64,000 nucleotides of DNA from Aminobacter ciceronei (GTDB lineage: Bacteria > Pseudomonadota > Alphaproteobacteria > Rhizobiales > Rhizobiaceae): contig NZ_JACJHY010000017.1 of the NCBI RefSeq assembly GCF_014138625.1, forward strand, positions 90,922 to 154,921, in the 5' to 3' direction. Below, piece after piece: positions 1-8,651 of the stretch. Both the position numbers and the translations under genes were made by a program. How positions within the stretch are numbered: position 1 is the first letter of the stretch; the number at the start of each line of letters is the position of its first letter. The notes beneath the pieces are model-generated. The model was not told the origin of the DNA. It worked only from the letters and a program-made list of their open reading frames with translations, and did no database searches.

Positions 1-31
1 CAAGGAACGAGCCGAAGAACAGGCGACCACC

Positions 32-223
32 ATGAGCGCCGACCAGCAGGCCGTGATCCGCATCGTCGCCAACGACCTGCACCGCCTGAACCAGTCGGTC
101 ATGAAGGCAGTCGAGGCCGGCGTGTCGGTGGAACTGGTCCGCTCGGCCCGTCACCATGGCGGCGACGGAAACTGGGGTGACCTGCTGATACCCGTCATCG
201 TCACCCAGCAGCCACACGGCTGA
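32..223 (+). CDS. Small conserved hypothetical protein, 63 aa
   Basis: A short ORF with codon use like the core genes, followed directly by a strong terminator, so it is probably a genuine monocistronic or operon-distal gene. No signal peptide or membrane segment is visible and I recognise no domain. The protein is polar with a hydrophobic C-terminal stretch (LLIPVIVTQQ). Its start ATG follows a purine-rich stretch about 10 bases upstream. Function unknown. The upstream context lies outside the window. Confidence 0.55.
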   Translation: MSADQQAVIRIVANDLHRLNQSVMKAVEAGVSVELVRSARHHGGDGNWGDLLIPVIVTQQPHG

Positions 224-247
224 CAAGCGTTCCCTCTGCCCCCACGG

Positions 248-288
248 ATCCCGTCCGCAGCCCCTGCTGCGGACGGGATTTGTCTTTT
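248..288 (+). terminator. Rho-independent terminator
   Basis: A perfect 13-bp stem (248-260 with 267-279) with a 6-base loop is followed by a T-rich tract ending in TCTTTT. It sits 25 bases after the stop of the 63-aa gene and should end that transcript. Confidence 0.85.
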
Positions 289-454
289 AGCCACGGCTCA
301 TTTGACTACGACCCACCTGTCGAGTTTCTATCGCCTGCTACCAAAGTCGAATGTCGTTTCCAGCGTATTACTTGACACTTCCCGCAGTTGACGCGAACGT
401 AAGGGACCGAACGCAACCCGATTGAACAGACGCCCTCAGCTGTCGGCTAAGCCA

Positions 455-901
455 ATGAAATGGAATGACCCAGATTCGGGCGGCAGTCCGGATGAGAGTG
501 CGCGCACCCTTGAAGGCTGTGTCGCTGACCTGAGCAAGGTGCTCGTCGTCGGACGCTCCCCGATCAACCGCGTCGTCGTTGCCAAGATCGTCGAACGCTC
601 CGGGCTGAAGACGATCTCGGAAGCGCCTGATACGGCAGCTGAGATGCTGCACGCGCTGGCTCCGGGCACGATCATCCTCGACGGCGGCAGCGACAACCGG
701 GATTGCGACGGGCTGATGCAGTCGATCCTGTCGCTGAGGCTGGCGTCCGGCAGCAACCTGCCGTCGGTGATCCTTTTGTCCAACCGCGCCGGCACGCCCG
801 AAAGCCTATCGCTGTCGAGTGCCGTCGACATCGTCGTCGCCAAACCAATCACCCCGGAGCGGCTGCAGCCCGTCGTCGAAAAGCTGCTCGGCCGCTGCTG
901 A
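455..901 (+). CDS. Response-regulator receiver-like protein
   Basis: A single-domain protein of about 148 aa resembling a CheY-like receiver fold. It has a hydrophobic first strand (SKVLVVGRS), an ILDGG segment where the phospho-acceptor Asp would sit, an LLS strand and a conserved K in VVAKPITPE near the C-terminus. The usual acidic pair after strand 1 is replaced by GRS, so Mg binding and phosphorylation may be altered or lost. The ATG at 455 is preferred over an in-frame TTG at 422 because homologous receivers begin shortly before the first strand. No output domain and no adjacent kinase. Role unknown, possibly a divergent signalling or scaffold receiver. Confidence 0.7.
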   Translation: MKWNDPDSGGSPDESARTLEGCVADLSKVLVVGRSPINRVVVAKIVERSGLKTISEAPDTAAEMLHALAPGTIILDGGSDNRDCDGLMQSILSLRLASGSNLPSVILLSNRAGTPESLSLSSAVDIVVAKPITPERLQPVVEKLLGRC

Positions 902-904
902 ACC

Positions 905-1615
905 TCAGTCGAGGTTTTTCAACAGCTTCGACAGCTCGCCGAGATGCTGCAGCTTGCGGAAACGTGCGGCCGCTGTCGGTTCGTCGACATGCTCGTAGGC
1001 CCAGGTCAGGTCGTGGGGGATGTAGACGCCCCAGCTGCCGGCCTCGATCGCCGGCACGACGTCGGACTTGAGCGAATTGCCGATCATCATGCTGCGTGCC
1101 GGCCCATCGCCGTGGCTGCTGAAAATGCGCTCGTAGGTCGGCCGCGACTTGTCGCTGACGATCTCGACGGCATTGAAGAAATCGCCGAGGCCCGACTGCG
1201 CCAGCTTGCGCTCCTGGTCGAACAGGTCGCCCTTGGTGATCAGCACCAGCCGGTAGCGGCCGGCCAGCGCCTCGAGCGTGTCATGGACATGCGGCAGCGT
1301 CTCGATAGGATGGCTGAGCATCTCGCGGCCGGCGGCCAGGATCTTCTCGATCACAGAAGCCGGAACCCGGCCTTCCGTCACCTCGATCGCGGTCTCGATC
1401 ATCGACAGGGTAAAACCCTTGATGCCGAAGCCATAGGTGCCGAGGTTGCGCTTTTCGGCCTCCAGCAGGCGTGACTTCAACTGCTCTGCCTCGCCATGAT
1501 CGGCGAGCAATTCGGCGAAGTGTTCTTCCGTCATGCGGAAGAACTGCTCGTTCTGCCAGAGCGTGTCGTCGGCATCGAATCCGATGGTGGTGAGGGCGGG
1601 CAAAGCAGATGTCAT
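905..1615 (-). CDS. HAD-superfamily hydrolase
   Basis: A 236-aa HAD protein. Motif I is FDADDTLW near residue 13 (nucleophile Asp plus acid/base Asp), motif II lies in the VLITKGD segment, the motif III lysine is in the SDKSRP region, and motif IV is MMIGNSLKSDVVPA. A helical cap lies between motifs I and II, as in subfamily I phosphatases of the phosphoglycolate phosphatase/haloacid dehalogenase type. The substrate cannot be deduced. It is convergent with the receiver-like gene, ending 3 bases from it. Cytoplasmic; length normal for the family. Confidence 0.85.
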   Translation of the reverse strand: MTSALPALTTIGFDADDTLWQNEQFFRMTEEHFAELLADHGEAEQLKSRLLEAEKRNLGTYGFGIKGFTLSMIETAIEVTEGRVPASVIEKILAAGREMLSHPIETLPHVHDTLEALAGRYRLVLITKGDLFDQERKLAQSGLGDFFNAVEIVSDKSRPTYERIFSSHGDGPARSMMIGNSLKSDVVPAIEAGSWGVYIPHDLTWAYEHVDEPTAAARFRKLQHLGELSKLLKNLD

Positions 1616-1752
1616 GGCGGCTCTCTAGGCCGAAAATCGGACCGAAACCAGCTGATTTCAGTTCGAACCCAAGCAGAATCGCCTGATTGCCCCCCTTTTC
1701 TTATTTCATGGCGCCCGGCTATACTCGGCAATCTGCAACGACAATCTGGTGA

Positions 1753-3189
1753 ATGATGCCGCCTGCAAAGAAGGAAGTCCGTCCGACCACTCGGGGGGCT
1801 CGCGCCCGCACGCCCGCATTTGTGAAAAACAAGCGTGGTGTGAAGAACTGGAAGGAAGCCTCCGAATGGCTCGAATGGCGCGGTATCGAGGACATAGAGT
1901 GCATCACGCCTGACCAGGCCGGCGTTGCCCGCGGCAAGATGATGCCGTCCAGCAAGTTCACCTCCAACACCTCGCTGGCCTTGCCGTCGGCACCGTTCAT
2001 GATGACGATCTCGGGCGTCTATCCCGAAGATGGCAACGGCTTCGAATACCCGGAGGATGACGGCGACCTGAAGCTGGTGCCGGATCTCTCGACGCTTTCA
2101 GTGGTGCCGTGGGAAGACGATCCGACCGCCCAGGTGATCTGCGATCTCGTCCACCAGGACGGCCGCCCCGTCGAGTTCACGCCGCGCAACGTGCTGAAGC
2201 GCGTGGTGGCGGCCTACGAAAAGGTCGGCCTCAGGCCGGTTGTCGCGCCCGAAATCGAATTCTATCTCGTCCGCAAGAACCCCGATCCCGATTACCCGCT
2301 GACCCCGCCCGTCGGACGCTCCGGCCGCCCGATCGGCGGCGGTGCCGGCTATTCGATCGCCGGCGTCAACGAGTTCGACGAACTCATCGATGACATCTAC
2401 CATTTCTCCGAGGCGCAGGGCCTGGAGATCGACACACTGATCCACGAGGAAGGTGCCGGCCAGCTCGAGATCAACCTGCGTCATGGCGACCCGATCGAGC
2501 TCGCCGACCAGGTGTTCCTGTTCAAGCGCACGATCCGCGAGGCGGCGCTGAAGCACGACACCTACGCCACCTTCATGGCCAAGCCGATCCAGGGCCAACC
2601 GGGCTCGGCGATGCACATCCACCAGTCGATCGTCGACAGAAAGTCCGGCAAGAACATCTTCACCGGCGAGGATGGCACGGAAACCGATGCGTTTTTCCAC
2701 TTCATCGGTGGCATGCAGCAGCATGTGCCGAATGCGCTGGTGATGCTGGCGCCTTACGTGAACTCGTATCGCCGCCTGACGCAGGCGGCCTCGGCGCCGG
2801 TCAACAACAAGTGGGGCTACGACAACCGCACCACGGCCTTCCGCGTGCCGCGCTCGGACCCGGCGGGGCGGCGTGTCGAAAACCGCATCCCGTCCTCGGA
2901 TGCCAATCCCTATCTGGCGCTCGCGGCATCTCTCGCCTGCGGCCTGATCGGCATGAACAACAAGCTTGTGGCCGAGCCGCCCATCCTGACCACCGCCAAC
3001 GAGGACGAGATCGACCTGCCGCGCGGCCTGCTTGAGGCCGTCGACCTGTTCGAAAGCGACGACGAACTGGCAACGATGCTCGGCAAGTCCTTCGCCTCGA
3101 CCTACGCGGCGATCAAGCGCGCCGAGTTCGAAACCTTCATGGAAGTGATCAGTCCGTGGGAGCGGGAGTATTTGTTGCTGAACGTGTGA
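1753..3189 (+). CDS. Glutamine synthetase family protein (gamma-glutamylputrescine synthetase-like)
   Basis: A 478-aa member of the glutamine synthetase superfamily with an N-terminal beta-grasp region (about residues 40-130) and a C-terminal catalytic barrel. Visible motifs are PEIEFYL (metal-binding Glu), GAGQLEINLRHGDP, the HIHQS histidine motif and NRIPSSDANPYLALAA. The basic N-terminal extension and the divergence from GlnA fit the PuuA/GlnA-like branch that ligates glutamate to amines such as putrescine. The next gene is a PuuB-like FAD oxidase 113 bases downstream, which supports a gamma-glutamyl polyamine route. The amine substrate is inferred from this pairing only. Two adjacent ATGs (1753, 1756) could serve as the start. 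Confidence 0.85.
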   Translation: MMPPAKKEVRPTTRGARARTPAFVKNKRGVKNWKEASEWLEWRGIEDIECITPDQAGVARGKMMPSSKFTSNTSLALPSAPFMMTISGVYPEDGNGFEYPEDDGDLKLVPDLSTLSVVPWEDDPTAQVICDLVHQDGRPVEFTPRNVLKRVVAAYEKVGLRPVVAPEIEFYLVRKNPDPDYPLTPPVGRSGRPIGGGAGYSIAGVNEFDELIDDIYHFSEAQGLEIDTLIHEEGAGQLEINLRHGDPIELADQVFLFKRTIREAALKHDTYATFMAKPIQGQPGSAMHIHQSIVDRKSGKNIFTGEDGTETDAFFHFIGGMQQHVPNALVMLAPYVNSYRRLTQAASAPVNNKWGYDNRTTAFRVPRSDPAGRRVENRIPSSDANPYLALAASLACGLIGMNNKLVAEPPILTTANEDEIDLPRGLLEAVDLFESDDELATMLGKSFASTYAAIKRAEFETFMEVISPWEREYLLLNV

Positions 3190-3210
3190 CGAAGCGAATA
3201 GCGAGCAGCG

Positions 3211-3250
3211 GAATAGCGAATAGAAGCGCTCATTTCCCTGTTCGCTACTC
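3211..3250. repeat. Intergenic imperfect hairpin of GAATAG-type repeats
   Basis: Between the synthetase and oxidase genes, arms at 3211-3223 and 3238-3250 pair at 12 of 13 positions (one G-U). The left arm is built from short repeats (GAATAGCGAATAG), with another GCGAATA copy at 3194-3200. A similar construct occurs after murA. It may be a mobile or mRNA-processing palindrome; it has no T-tract. Confidence 0.55.
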
Positions 3251-3302
3251 ACGATTCCCTGTTTGCTCCCATCGCCCGAAATCCCGGAGCCATCTCCGTA
3301 TC

Positions 3303-4589
3303 ATGCTCTATCAGTCACCTATTTCCCCCGGCTTCTCCTGGTACGAGGACACGGCTGGCCCCCGCCCCGAATATCCGGCGCTTGACGGCGATCTTCAGGC
3401 CGATGTCGTCATTATCGGCGGCGGCTTCACCGGGCTTTCGGCAGCGACGCATCTTGCCAAGGCGGGCACCAATGTCGTCTTGATCGAAGCGCATCGTTTC
3501 GGCGACGGCGCCTCGGGGCGCAACGGCGGCCAGCTTGGCACCGGCCAGCGCGCCTGGGCCGAGGAGCTCGAAGGCGAGCTCGGCTTCACCCGGGCCAAGG
3601 CGCTGTTCGACCTGGCCGAGGAGGCCAAGGCGCACCTGCTCGATTTCACCGCCGCCAACGGCATCGACATCGACTATATGCCGGGCCAGATGTCGGTGGC
3701 GCACAAGCGGCGTTATGTCGACGACTACAAGGCCCATGCCGAGATCATGGCCAGCCGCTTCAACTATCCGCATGTCAGCTTCATGGACGCGAGCGAAACC
3801 GCCGAGCGGCTTGGCTCGACGCACTACTATGGCGGCACGCGCGACACCGGCACCGGCCACATTCATCCGCTCAAGCTGGTGATCGGCACGGGGCGCGCCG
3901 CGGCCGCCGCCGGCGCCCACCTCTTCGAAAACACGCCATCGACCGACATCACCTCACAGGGCGGCAAGGTCAGGGTGACGACGCCGCGCGGCACGATCAC
4001 GGCACAGAAATGCCTGATCGCGGTCAACGCCTATGGCGGCAAGCTGGAGCCGGTGAGTGCCGCTCATATCATGCCGATCGGCTCGTTCATCGGCGCCACG
4101 GTGCCACTGGGCGCGGATTCGAAGGTCATCCCCGGCGGCGAGTCGGTCGACGACTCCCGCTTCGTCGTGCGCTACTTCCGCAAGTCGCGGGACGGGCGGC
4201 TGCTGTTCGGCGGGCGCGAGATCTACGGCGTCAACGACCCCAAGGACATCCACATCCACATCCGCAAGCAGATCACCGAGATTTACCCAGCACTGAAGGA
4301 TGTCGAGATCACCCATGGCTGGGGCGGCTATGTCGGCATCACCGTGCCGCGCAAGCCGTTCGTGCGCGAGGTGATGCCGAACGTCATCTCGATGGGCGGC
4401 TACTCCGGTCATGGCGTGTTGCTGTCGAACTTCTTCGGCAAACTTTACGCCGAGGCGGTGGCCGGCAACCGCGACCGCCTCAAGCTGATCGAGGAGCTGA
4501 AGATCCCGCCCTTCCCCGGCGGTCGGCGTTTCCGGACGCCGCTCCTTTTCCTCGCCCTCAACTGGTTCGCGCTGCGGGACAGGATATAG
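3303..4589 (+). CDS. FAD-dependent oxidoreductase (gamma-glutamylputrescine oxidase-like)
   Basis: A 428-aa DAO-family flavoprotein. The dinucleotide-binding motif VVIIGGGFTGLSAATHLA lies at about residues 38-55, followed by the FAD-contact stretch GASGRNGGQLGTGQR typical of PuuB/OrdL enzymes, and a C-terminal GGYSGHGV motif that closes the FAD site. The ATG at 3303 is chosen because the longer frame runs through the intergenic hairpin and lacks family sequence. Together with the preceding glutamine-synthetase-like gene it probably oxidises a gamma-glutamylated amine, releasing an aldehyde and peroxide. Cytoplasmic. The substrate is inferred. Confidence 0.85.
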   Translation: MLYQSPISPGFSWYEDTAGPRPEYPALDGDLQADVVIIGGGFTGLSAATHLAKAGTNVVLIEAHRFGDGASGRNGGQLGTGQRAWAEELEGELGFTRAKALFDLAEEAKAHLLDFTAANGIDIDYMPGQMSVAHKRRYVDDYKAHAEIMASRFNYPHVSFMDASETAERLGSTHYYGGTRDTGTGHIHPLKLVIGTGRAAAAAGAHLFENTPSTDITSQGGKVRVTTPRGTITAQKCLIAVNAYGGKLEPVSAAHIMPIGSFIGATVPLGADSKVIPGGESVDDSRFVVRYFRKSRDGRLLFGGREIYGVNDPKDIHIHIRKQITEIYPALKDVEITHGWGGYVGITVPRKPFVREVMPNVISMGGYSGHGVLLSNFFGKLYAEAVAGNRDRLKLIEELKIPPFPGGRRFRTPLLFLALNWFALRDRI

Positions 4590-4593
4590 CGCC

Positions 4594-4665
4594 ATGGCGG
4601 ACGAGTTGGTCGATCGTATCTACGAAGCGGCCTTTGTCCCGGATCATCGACGCTTAAGGCGATGA
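4594..4665 (+). pseudogene. Remnant of a LuxR-type regulator N-terminus
   Basis: The short frame from ATG 4594 begins MADELVDRIYEAAFVPDH, which matches the usual opening of rhizobial LuxR-family autoinducer-binding-like regulators. It then shifts frame and stops at 4665. Downstream bases to about 4790 still read in fragments (for example AASGSAS in another frame) but carry no complete domain or helix-turn-helix. I interpret this as a decayed gene. The resemblance is from memory of the family, not from an alignment. Confidence 0.4.
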
Positions 4666-4792
4666 TCGCCGCTTCCGGCTCCGCTTCAGCGGCATGCCGC
4701 TGTTCGATGGCTAGGCCCTGGGCGTCGACCGCCGAAGGGCACGGCAAGGTCCAGATCGAAACTCCATCGGCGCAGATGGCTCGGCGCAACCT

Positions 4793-6268
4793 TCAGCTGG
4801 TCTGCCTCGCAGCCTGCGGCTTTGCGCCCGACGTCGTCGGCTGCCACAGCGGCAGCTGTAGCCTGACGCGGGCGCCGACCCACGGGCCAACAAGGATTTC
4901 GACGCTGCCGCCATGCAGCCGGGCAATCTCGCGGGCGAGATTGAGGCCGAGGCCGGCGCCGCTGTTGCGCGGGCGCAGGCGATAGAAGGGCTGGAACACA
5001 CGCTCATGCTCGTCGTCGGGGATACCCGGACCCTCGTCGTGGATTTCCACCCCACCCCTACCGTCGACCACCACCGATATGGTGCCCTCGCCGCCGCCAT
5101 GATCGATGGCGTTGCGCAAGAGGTTGGTGACTGCCTGCTGGATCTGCAACGGCTGGATGTTGACCAGCACGCTCGTGGCCAACGGCTCGAACGTAAAGTC
5201 GTAGCCGGCGCCGAGCGCCAGCGGCGCGAAATCTGCGGCGAGGTGGCGTGCGAATGCAACGAGGTCGACGACCTCGCGGGCACCTGCCGACTGGTCGAGC
5301 ACCTGCCGGTCGAGCAGCTGCTGCGCAAGGTTGGACAGACGCTCGATGTCCGTCAGCAGGCGCGCGCTTTCGGGATCCTCGCGCAGAAGTTCAGCGCGGG
5401 TGCGCAGGATGGCGATCGGCGTGCGCAGCTCGTGCGCCGCGTCGGTCAGGAAGCGGTTGCGCTGGTCATAACCCTGTCCGAGGCGTGACAGCGCGTTGTT
5501 GAAGGCTTCGACCAACGGCGCAATCTCGGTCGGCACCTGCTCGGTCGGCAGTTGCACGGCGCGATTGTCGATGTCGATGCGCTTGGCCTGTCCCGCCGTG
5601 GCGACCAGGCCGGCAAGCGAGCGGCGCACGACTGCCGGCGTGGTGACCAGCGTCGTCACGCCCATGACGATGATGACCGGCGAGAGCATGATCAGCACGA
5701 CGAGCGCCAGGATAGGGATGATCCGGACCCAGATGGGCTGGCCGTCGGGATAGCGGACGACGTCGAAATCGAGGTCGACGTTGATTTCGAGGCCATCGGT
5801 CTGGTCGCGCGAGGCCACCGTCGCGGCGATGATCTGCATGCGGCCGGTACGGGTGTCGGCGTTCATCAGCGTCGCCTCGGGAAGGCGCAGTTCCTTATTG
5901 AAACCGAGGGTCGCCTTGTTCACGCCCCACAGCAGTTCGCCCGTGCCTTTTGCATAGGCCTCGGGAACATCCCCTTCCCTGAGCACCTCGCCCTTCTCGT
6001 CGCGGACGACGAACCAGAGGTGGGGGAACTCTTCCCGGAATTTGCGAAGGTCATCGGTATCCTCGATGACGAGACGACCTTGCGCGTCCCGCGCAATCGC
6101 CTCGGCGACAAGTCCGGCTGCCACTTCAGTATCGATGATCAGTCGGGGCTGGGCGATGAAGAACGCCGCGCACAGGAGCGCGATGAAGGTAATCAGCGTC
6201 GCCGCCTGGAGGAGAATGAGGCGGCGGACAAGGACCCATTGCAGCGAAGTCGGGCGCAGCTTCTTCAT
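4793..6268 (-). CDS. Two-component sensor histidine kinase
   Basis: A 491-aa inner-membrane kinase. A transmembrane segment lies at about residues 16-38 and a second at about 182-206, flanking a periplasmic sensor of about 140 aa. A HAMP-like linker follows, then the H-box LTDAAHELRTPIA with phospho-acceptor His at about 279, an N-box (NLLRNAIDHG), a G1 box (IHDEGPGIP), an F-box (FQPFYR) and a G2 box (GAGLGLNLA). The start overlaps the stop of the upstream response regulator by 4 bases, so the two are translationally coupled and form a cognate pair. The architecture resembles QseC/PmrB-type sensors. The signal is unknown. Confidence 0.92.
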   Translation of the reverse strand: MKKLRPTSLQWVLVRRLILLQAATLITFIALLCAAFFIAQPRLIIDTEVAAGLVAEAIARDAQGRLVIEDTDDLRKFREEFPHLWFVVRDEKGEVLREGDVPEAYAKGTGELLWGVNKATLGFNKELRLPEATLMNADTRTGRMQIIAATVASRDQTDGLEINVDLDFDVVRYPDGQPIWVRIIPILALVVLIMLSPVIIVMGVTTLVTTPAVVRRSLAGLVATAGQAKRIDIDNRAVQLPTEQVPTEIAPLVEAFNNALSRLGQGYDQRNRFLTDAAHELRTPIAILRTRAELLREDPESARLLTDIERLSNLAQQLLDRQVLDQSAGAREVVDLVAFARHLAADFAPLALGAGYDFTFEPLATSVLVNIQPLQIQQAVTNLLRNAIDHGGGEGTISVVVDGRGGVEIHDEGPGIPDDEHERVFQPFYRLRPRNSGAGLGLNLAREIARLHGGSVEILVGPWVGARVRLQLPLWQPTTSGAKPQAARQTS

Positions 6269-6939
6269 GCCACGGCGCGCAAGAGATAGCCGAGATTGCG
6301 GATCGCCCTGATCTCGACCCCGGCCGAGACATCGTCGAGCTTGCGGCGCAACCGCGAGAGGTGCGAATCGAGCGCGTTGGAACCGATCTCGTCGTCCATG
6401 GCGTAGACCGATTCTTCGAGCGTCGCGCGCAGCACGGTGCGGCCGGGCCGGCGCAGCAGCGCTTCAAGCGCCAGTTGCTCGCGCCGCAACAGCTCCAGCG
6501 GCTTGTCGCCGACGCTCGCCTCGCGATGGTGGAAATCATAAATGAGCCGGCCGACCACCGTCTGCTCGGAGCGCAGCGCGACAGGGCGGCGATGCAGCGC
6601 CCGCAGGCGCGCCATCAGCTCCTCCATGGCAAACGGCTTGACCAGATAGTCGTCGGCGCCTGCGTCGAGCCCGGTGACCCTGTCGTTGAGGCCGCTGAGT
6701 GCCGTCAGCATCAACACCGGCGCATCGACACGCAAGGCGCGCAGCTTGGGAATGAGGTCGAGGCCTTCGCCATCCGGCACGCGGCGGTCGAGCACGATGG
6801 CATCGTAAGGTCCGAACTCGGCCGCAGCCTCGGCATCGGCAAGCGTGGCAACGTGATCGACGATGACGTTGCGGCGTGCCAGCGCCGATTTGAGCACCGA
6901 GGCCATCTCCGGCTCGTCCTCAAGCAGCAAAATGCGCAT
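6265..6939 (-). CDS. OmpR-family response regulator
   Basis: A 224-aa DNA-binding response regulator. The receiver domain (residues 1-115) has the acidic pocket LLLEDE, phospho-acceptor Asp51 in IVLDRRVPDG, a switch Thr in MLTALSG and the conserved Lys in LVKPFAMEEL. The C-terminal winged helix (about 125-220) contains LELLRREQLALEALLRRPG and VDSHLSRLRRKLDD-like recognition features (here LDSHLSRLRRKL). The start is set at MRILLLEDE because the longer frame adds non-family residues. It is the first gene of the operon with the sensor kinase. Target genes cannot be deduced. Confidence 0.92.
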   Translation of the reverse strand: MRILLLEDEPEMASVLKSALARRNVIVDHVATLADAEAAAEFGPYDAIVLDRRVPDGEGLDLIPKLRALRVDAPVLMLTALSGLNDRVTGLDAGADDYLVKPFAMEELMARLRALHRRPVALRSEQTVVGRLIYDFHHREASVGDKPLELLRREQLALEALLRRPGRTVLRATLEESVYAMDDEIGSNALDSHLSRLRRKLDDVSAGVEIRAIRNLGYLLRAVA

Positions 6940-7026
6940 GCACGTAATCCTTCGATCAATCCCCGGCCCCAGCCAAAGCCGGTAGGGGCATTGGCCCGCC
7001 ACCGGCACCGGCACAGCCTCAAGCGG

Positions 7027-7410
7027 TTACTCGCATTCCAGCTTCGGCTTACGGAAGTTGGTGATGTACCAGCGCCCCTCGGACCTTGTGGCGTAGAATG
7101 TGTAGAAGCACTCCTGCTGCTCGACATAGCCTGGCGTGGTGTATTCCTCATAACGCGTGCCGCGCCTGGTGTCGCGATACTCGCCGCTGGTCGAGCCGGC
7201 GACGGCGTTTGTCGATATCTTGCTCCACTGGTAGGCGCGCTGGCCACGGCCGAGTTCGATCACCGAGGTGGGTGGGCCGTAGTCGATGATGACCGACTCG
7301 AGCGGCTGGCCGATATAGCCCTTCATGACGTCCGACTGGCAGCCGGCCAGGAAGATCGCGGCGGCGACGGCAAGTGTGCCGACAGCGCGGCGTGCAGTGC
7401 TGAGAGACAT
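7027..7410 (-). CDS. Small outer-membrane or periplasmic lipoprotein
   Basis: A 127-aa protein with an N-terminal signal ending in a lipobox (IFLAGC, Cys23), so it should be lipidated and exported. The mature part starts with KGYIGQPLESVIIDYGPP, reminiscent of BamE/SmpA-like folds in which a short helix packs on a small sheet. It also has two further Cys residues (QQECFY and LECE) that could form a disulfide. Function unknown. It is transcribed in the same direction as the two-component system but about 90 bases upstream of it, so co-regulation is possible. Confidence 0.75.
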   Translation of the reverse strand: MSLSTARRAVGTLAVAAAIFLAGCQSDVMKGYIGQPLESVIIDYGPPTSVIELGRGQRAYQWSKISTNAVAGSTSGEYRDTRRGTRYEEYTTPGYVEQQECFYTFYATRSEGRWYITNFRKPKLECE

Positions 7411-7603
7411 GTCTAATCCCAGTTTGTGGATGATGTTCCCGGGCAGCTACGCCGCCAAGATTGCATCTACATTGCAGCGGTCCCGGCGATCGCGGCCGGG
7501 ATCGGGAATCTCCCTTGTCCTTGGAATTTTACGCGATGCGTTCCCCGAGCATCATCGATGATGACCTCTGCCTTCACCATGGGCAGGCGGCCGCACATTC
7601 ACG

Positions 7604-7631
7604 GGAACCTTTTTCGATCGCTGACATCCAA
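7604..7631 (+). promoter_or_regulatory. Candidate ECF-type promoter
   Basis: GGAACC at 7604-7609 and TCCAA at 7627-7631 are separated by 17 bases. This is the layout of group IV (ECF) sigma promoters with a GGAAC -35 element. It lies 49 bases upstream of a three-gene operon whose last gene encodes an ECF sigma factor, suggesting autoregulation. A perfect 14-bp palindrome (CATCATCGATGATG) sits about 40 bases further upstream. Confidence 0.45.
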
Positions 7632-7679
7632 TGACTGAAGCCACCGCACAATGCGTTGGCGCCAGCAGGAGATATCTAG

Positions 7680-8102
7680 ATGAAACTGGTTTCCGCCGCA
7701 CTTTCCCTCGTGCTCGCGAGTGCCCTGCCCGCGCTTGCTCACGACATTCCCGCCGATGTCGCCAAGTCGCCGCCGGCCGGCGCCTTCAAGGCGGTCAGCA
7801 GCCTGGTCAAGCTGCCCGACTTCCTGCCCGGCATGGGCCAACTGTTCGTCGATCCCGCGTCGCTGCCGGCCGGACCGTTCCTCGCCTACGACCATGACGG
7901 CAAGCTGGTCAGCACCATCTACATGCTGCCGATCAAGGATCTCAATCCCGACAAGCGCTTCGACGATCTTGCTTCACCGGGCGGCAATGTCGACCACGTC
8001 AGCGTCTACTACAATGCCGGCCATCCCGGGGTGGAAGAGCCGCATGCCCATGTCGTGCTGTGGCATGTGGCCAAGGCCGACGAGGCACGGGTGGCGAAAT
8101 GA
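7680..8102 (+). CDS. Exported hypothetical protein, first gene of ECF-sigma operon
   Basis: A 140-aa protein with a clear Sec signal peptide (hydrophobic core to about residue 20, cleavage at ALA-HD). The mature region contains a C-terminal DHVSVYYNAGH...PHAHVVLWHV segment with several His residues that could bind a metal. I suspect relation to the DUF5602/TTHB210-like group but cannot confirm it. The stop overlaps the ATG of the cupredoxin gene by 4 bases, so the two are co-translated and probably act together in the periplasm, perhaps in metal handling or redox defence. Confidence 0.7.
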   Translation: MKLVSAALSLVLASALPALAHDIPADVAKSPPAGAFKAVSSLVKLPDFLPGMGQLFVDPASLPAGPFLAYDHDGKLVSTIYMLPIKDLNPDKRFDDLASPGGNVDHVSVYYNAGHPGVEEPHAHVVLWHVAKADEARVAK

Positions 8103-8623
8103 TCGTCACGCGCAGACGCATGATCGAAGCCGGCGGGGGATTTTTCCTCGCCGCGCTTCTGGCAAGGCCGGCGCTCTCGGCCGGCGCAGTCATCGACGTC
8201 GAGATGCACGGCAAGGATGACGGAGCGCATGTCTGGTTCGATCCGATCGGCATTCACATCGAGCCCGGCCAGACCATCCGCTGGACCAATCGCGACCCCG
8301 GCAATTCGCACACAGTGACGGCGTATCACCCCGACATGTTCGAGCGGCGGCTGCGCATTCCTGTCGACGCCAAGCCTTGGAATTCCGACTATCTGATGCC
8401 GGGCGAGACCTTCTCGGTGACGCTGACGGTGCCTGGGGTGTACGACTATTATTGCGTGCCGCACGAGCACGCCGGCATGGTCGGGCGGATCGTGGTCGGC
8501 GTGCCGCCTGCACCGGTCGAGACGGCAACAGCGGCAGACCCGACGCCGCTGCCTGACATCGCGCTGGACGCGTTTCCGCCGGTGGACGAGATCATCGCCA
8601 AGGGCATCGTCCGCAAGGCGTGA
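8099..8623 (+). CDS. Periplasmic cupredoxin (plastocyanin-like copper protein)
   Basis: A 174-aa protein with a twin-arginine-like leader (RRRMIEAGGGFFLAALL) and a cupredoxin domain. The type-1 copper ligands are visible: His in NSHTVTAYH, Cys in YYCVPHEHAGM, then His and Met in that same motif. The prefix GIHIEPGQTIRWTNRD is the usual strand leading to the first ligand. A C-terminal tail of about 35 residues is rich in Pro and Ala. It should bind copper and transfer electrons in the periplasm. It overlaps the preceding exported-protein gene and lies 28 bases before an ECF sigma factor. The partner reductase or oxidase is unknown. Confidence 0.85.
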   Translation: MIVTRRRMIEAGGGFFLAALLARPALSAGAVIDVEMHGKDDGAHVWFDPIGIHIEPGQTIRWTNRDPGNSHTVTAYHPDMFERRLRIPVDAKPWNSDYLMPGETFSVTLTVPGVYDYYCVPHEHAGMVGRIVVGVPPAPVETATAADPTPLPDIALDAFPPVDEIIAKGIVRKA

Positions 8624-8651
8624 ACGGCGAGCCGGAAACTGGAGCGACAAC

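Noticed and set aside
2098..3252. Minus-strand ORF opposite the glutamine-synthetase-like gene
   Set aside because: Antisense shadow of a clearly coding frame; no recognisable domain.
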